Position numbers and translations under genes: made by a program
Shown: piece by piece, positions 61,698 through 64,000 of the stretch
How the letters are laid out: every line of letters begins with the position of its first letter
Position numbering within the stretch: the stretch's first letter is position 1
Source: Rhodococcus sp. 1168
Lineage (GTDB): Bacteria; Actinomycetota; Actinomycetes; Mycobacteriales; Mycobacteriaceae
NCBI RefSeq assembly: GCF_002091955.1
Contig: NZ_MKKY01000079.1
Coordinates: 1-64,000 of the forward strand
DNA: 64,000 nucleotides
Reading direction: 5' to 3'
Notes under the pieces: generated by a model
Database searches by the model: none
Told to the model about the DNA's origin: nothing
The model's input: only the letters and a program-made list of their open reading frames with translations

Positions 61698-63109
61698 ACA
61701 CGATGCCCTGCGCCCTTACCGTCCGGGGATTGACGGTCACCGACACACGCGGACAGTCCCCGCTGCGCGGATTCGACTTCGACGCCGCAGCCGGAGAGGT
61801 CGTCGCACTCGTCGGCCCTTCCGGCTCGGGCAAGACCACTGCGATCTCCGCTTTCCTCGGGGCGCTCCCAGCGGGATTGGCCGTCACCGCCGGGTCGATC
61901 GACTGGTCCGGCACGGGCCCGCACGGGAGTAGGGCATGGCGGAGAAGGACAGTCGGTTACGCCGCTCAGGACCCGTCCTCTGCGCTACATCCCGGCTACT
62001 CTGCGTGGCGCTCGGTCGCCGAGGCGGCACGCATGCGCGGTTGTTCGCGGGATGCCGCAGCCGCATCTGCACGCGCCATTCTGATCGAACTAGGGCTTAC
62101 CGCTGACCAGATCGACTCGCCCCCACATCGGCTTTCGGGTGGCCAGGCCCAGCGCGTTGCGGTGGCCCGCGCATTGGTGGCCTCACCGGAGTTGGTGGTC
62201 CTCGACGAACCCACCTCCGGTCTCGACGATATCTCCCTTGAACCGGTACTGGCAGCTATCACCGCCCGGCGGCACTCCAACGGCGTGACGGTCGTCATCA
62301 CCCATGACCGGCGCATGAGTGAGGTCTGCGATCGAATGCTGCGAACCGCACCAGCTGCCTTACACCGGCACACGTGCGCGAACGGCACCGCGCGAGCAGG
62401 CAGGACTGCACTCGAACTGACCGGCTTCGGAATCAGTACGCACCAGGGACGTGTGCTCTTGGCTCGAGCGGCCCTCACCATCGGCACCGGCGAGCTCGTT
62501 GTTCTGCGCGGCCCGTCCGGGTGCGGCAAGACCACATTGCTGCGCGCGATATGCGGACTGCACACTTTCGACGGCACGATGCAGCTCGACGGTCGTGCTG
62601 TGGCCAGCCGGGTCGGTAACCGATCAGCGGACACCCGCGCCGCCATCGCACTGGTCGGTCAGAACCCGAGAGATGCGCTCAACCCCACCCACACCATCGA
62701 ACGCATCCTCCGGCGGCAGATCACACGTCTACGTCCACAGGCGGACGCGCACGCCGAGGCAGAACACCTTCTTGGCCGCGTCGCTGTGCCCGCGGCCGCT
62801 TTGCGTCGCCGACCGCACGAACTATCCGGTGGTCAGCGCCAACGTGTGTCCATCGCCCGTGCACTTGCGGGTCGCCCGCGACTCCTCGTTGCCGACGAAA
62901 TGACCACATCGCTCGACCACAACACGGCAACCCTGATCAGCGACCTGCTCGACGAGCTCAGAGAATCCAACATCGACACCGACGGCGGGATGGCGGTCCT
63001 GGCCGCAACTCACGACGAACACTTGATCAGCCGCGCTGATCGCGTCGTCGAGCTGAACAGCCGATCCATCAACGAAGTTCGACAGGACACGAGGAGAACA
63101 CAACGATGA
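61694..63109 (+). CDS. fused double ABC ATPase, DppD-DppF type
   Basis: A 471-residue protein with two complete nucleotide-binding domains in one chain. The first (about 1-225) has GPSGSGKTTAIS (Walker A), LSGGQAQRVAVAR (signature), LVVLDEPTSGLDD (Walker B) and VVITHDRRM (H-loop). The second (about 235-470) has GPSGCGKTTLLRA, LSGGQRQRVSIARAL, LLVADEMTTSLD and LAATHDEHL. All catalytic residues appear intact in both halves. It energises import through the two permeases. Each half is short compared with separate DppD and DppF proteins and lacks the C-terminal oligopeptide-transporter extension with its iron-sulfur-type Cys motif. Confidence 0.92.
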   Translation: MNTMPCALTVRGLTVTDTRGQSPLRGFDFDAAAGEVVALVGPSGSGKTTAISAFLGALPAGLAVTAGSIDWSGTGPHGSRAWRRRTVGYAAQDPSSALHPGYSAWRSVAEAARMRGCSRDAAAASARAILIELGLTADQIDSPPHRLSGGQAQRVAVARALVASPELVVLDEPTSGLDDISLEPVLAAITARRHSNGVTVVITHDRRMSEVCDRMLRTAPAALHRHTCANGTARAGRTALELTGFGISTHQGRVLLARAALTIGTGELVVLRGPSGCGKTTLLRAICGLHTFDGTMQLDGRAVASRVGNRSADTRAAIALVGQNPRDALNPTHTIERILRRQITRLRPQADAHAEAEHLLGRVAVPAAALRRRPHELSGGQRQRVSIARALAGRPRLLVADEMTTSLDHNTATLISDLLDELRESNIDTDGGMAVLAATHDEHLISRADRVVELNSRSINEVRQDTRRTQR

Positions 63110-64000
63110 CCGACACCCGATTGCCCAATCACACCGACCTCACCGCGGCCGCCGCTACTCTTTCCGCGCACCCCTGGGTCGCCCGTGTCGACACAGACGA
63201 CATTCACGGCGACGGCGAACACGGCCTTCGAATCGTCGTCACCGACGAGTCCGTGGCAACGACGAGAGCTGCGGGCTCGGCGATTGTCGGCGGGCTCACC
63301 AACGAACATCTGACGCACTGGACGGAAGTCTACGACTGGACCTACAGCACTGCGCAGCAACATGATTCGGACGATGATTTGGCGGGCTGGCGTGCCACCG
63401 ACACAGGCGAGCCACTCCCAGCCGAGCACATGATCGAATGGGTCGAGCGGACAGTTGATCTCGTTCTCGCGCAGCATCCGCGGAACATACTCGAGCTCGG
63501 GTGTGGAACCGGATTGCTGATGCGCAGGCTCGCCCCGCACGTCGAGCGATACGTCGGTACCGATGTGGCGGGCGATGTGGTGGAAAGGCTCTCGGCACAG
63601 GGCATTGCCGGGACCAGCTTCGTGAAAGCCGGCGCACACGAACTGCGCGGACAACTCGTCCAGGACGCCGTCGCAGCCACCGGCGCCGTCCCGGACTGCA
63701 TACTGCTGAACTCCGTCACGCAGTGCTTTCCCGACACACGGTATCTCGCAGCCGTCGTACTCGACGCGATCGACTACGTTGCATCCGGCGGCACGGTTAT
63801 CGTCGGTGACATCCGCCACTCGGGCCAGCTACTCGACTTTGCCCGCTGGGCCGAGACGGCCAAGAATCCCGACGGTGACCCCGGAACTCTCGACAACCGG
63901 GTCGCGCACCGTGCGGCTACGGACAGTGAACTGTCGGTGGACCCTTCGACGCTGGCGTCCATCGCATCCGCATCGGGCCGCGAGGTCTCGGTGCTCACGT
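63106..64000 (+). CDS. free-standing NRPS-type methyltransferase (partial, runs off the right edge)
   Basis: At least 298 residues, open to the window end. Residues about 70-300 match the methyltransferase domains built into NRPS adenylation domains: HWTEVYDWTYSTA, DDLAGWRATDTGEPLPAEHM, NILELGCGTGLLMRRLAPHV, ERYVGTDVA, LLNSVTQCFPDTRYLAAV and SGGTVIVGDIRHS. The first 50 residues (LSAHPWVARVD, GLRIVVTDES) resemble the strand just after motif A8 of an adenylation domain. That is where such methyltransferases are inserted. The gene therefore looks like a domain cut out of an A-MT fusion that now acts in trans. It overlaps the ATPase stop by four bases and shares the operon. Substrate: a carrier-bound intermediate, probably C- or N-methylated. 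Confidence 0.87.
   Translation, partial: MTDTRLPNHTDLTAAAATLSAHPWVARVDTDDIHGDGEHGLRIVVTDESVATTRAAGSAIVGGLTNEHLTHWTEVYDWTYSTAQQHDSDDDLAGWRATDTGEPLPAEHMIEWVERTVDLVLAQHPRNILELGCGTGLLMRRLAPHVERYVGTDVAGDVVERLSAQGIAGTSFVKAGAHELRGQLVQDAVAATGAVPDCILLNSVTQCFPDTRYLAAVVLDAIDYVASGGTVIVGDIRHSGQLLDFARWAETAKNPDGDPGTLDNRVAHRAATDSELSVDPSTLASIASASGREVSVLT

Overview
The window looks like chromosome of a high-GC mycolata-type actinomycete, most likely Rhodococcus or a close relative. The reasons are the GC-rich codon use, frequent GTG and TTG starts with ATGA, GTGA or TTGA overlaps, a DUF1707 membrane protein, actinobacterial TetR and AcoR/MimR-type regulators, and a ketone-carboxylase operon. The genus is inferred; no rRNA or other taxonomic marker is present.

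Region 1 (1-14.3 kb, all minus strand) is a Wzx/Wzy-type surface polysaccharide locus. It holds ugd, a WcaJ-like initiating phosphosugar transferase, two GT2 and two GT4 transferases, a WecG/TagA/CpsF transferase, a polymerase, a flippase, another GT4, a hexapeptide acyltransferase, and then rmlA and rmlC for dTDP-rhamnose. The middle (about 1.5-10.9 kb) is clearly AT-richer than its flanks, as expected of an exchanged serotype-like cassette.

Region 2 (15.2-17.5 kb) pairs a secreted DUF3494 'ice-binding-like' protein, with a Thr/Pro stalk and PGVPT repeats, with a class F-like sortase that has no Arg after its Cys. Region 3 (17.8-24.4 kb, minus) is a four-gene operon for a second, cellulose-synthase-like polysaccharide system: a membrane protein, a processive GT2, a BcsB-like anchored periplasmic protein and a GT-C-like membrane protein.

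Region 4 (24.8-26.2 kb) has a DUF1707 gene and a TetR gene diverging from a perfect palindrome (21-bp arms). Next to it lie a tRNA 3'-end-like fragment and a truncated aldo/keto reductase, which look like the scar of an integration or excision. Region 5 (26.2-36.0 kb) is an AcoR-like activator divergent from a five-gene ATP-dependent ketone carboxylase operon. Its order (HyuA-like, zinc-type gamma, HyuA-like, HyuB-like, small fifth protein) matches the apcABCDE plan of acetophenone carboxylase.

Region 6 (36.1-42.7 kb) has two membrane or envelope genes, then a phytanoyl-CoA dioxygenase-like gene, a TetR gene, a peptide/nickel-type binding lipoprotein and a saccharopine-dehydrogenase-like oxidoreductase. 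Two near-identical palindromes tie these together as one regulon.

Region 7 (43.5-64.0 kb, cut by the right edge) is the most notable. It is a yersiniabactin-like NRPS-PKS metallophore assembly line that is split and rearranged. One protein is carrier-Cy-A(Cys)-X-PCP, a second is PCP-Cy(degenerate)-PCP, and a third is KS-AT-KR-ACP-Cy-TE without a carrier before the thioesterase. Two free-standing methyltransferases and a reductase accompany them. The operon continues directly into a Dpp/Nik-type ABC importer (binding lipoprotein, two permeases, fused double ATPase). The two divergent arms meet at a 17/19 match to the classical Fur box, so iron or zinc control (Fur or Zur) is predicted. No salicylate synthase or aryl-AMP ligase is visible, so the starter genes may lie to the right of the window.
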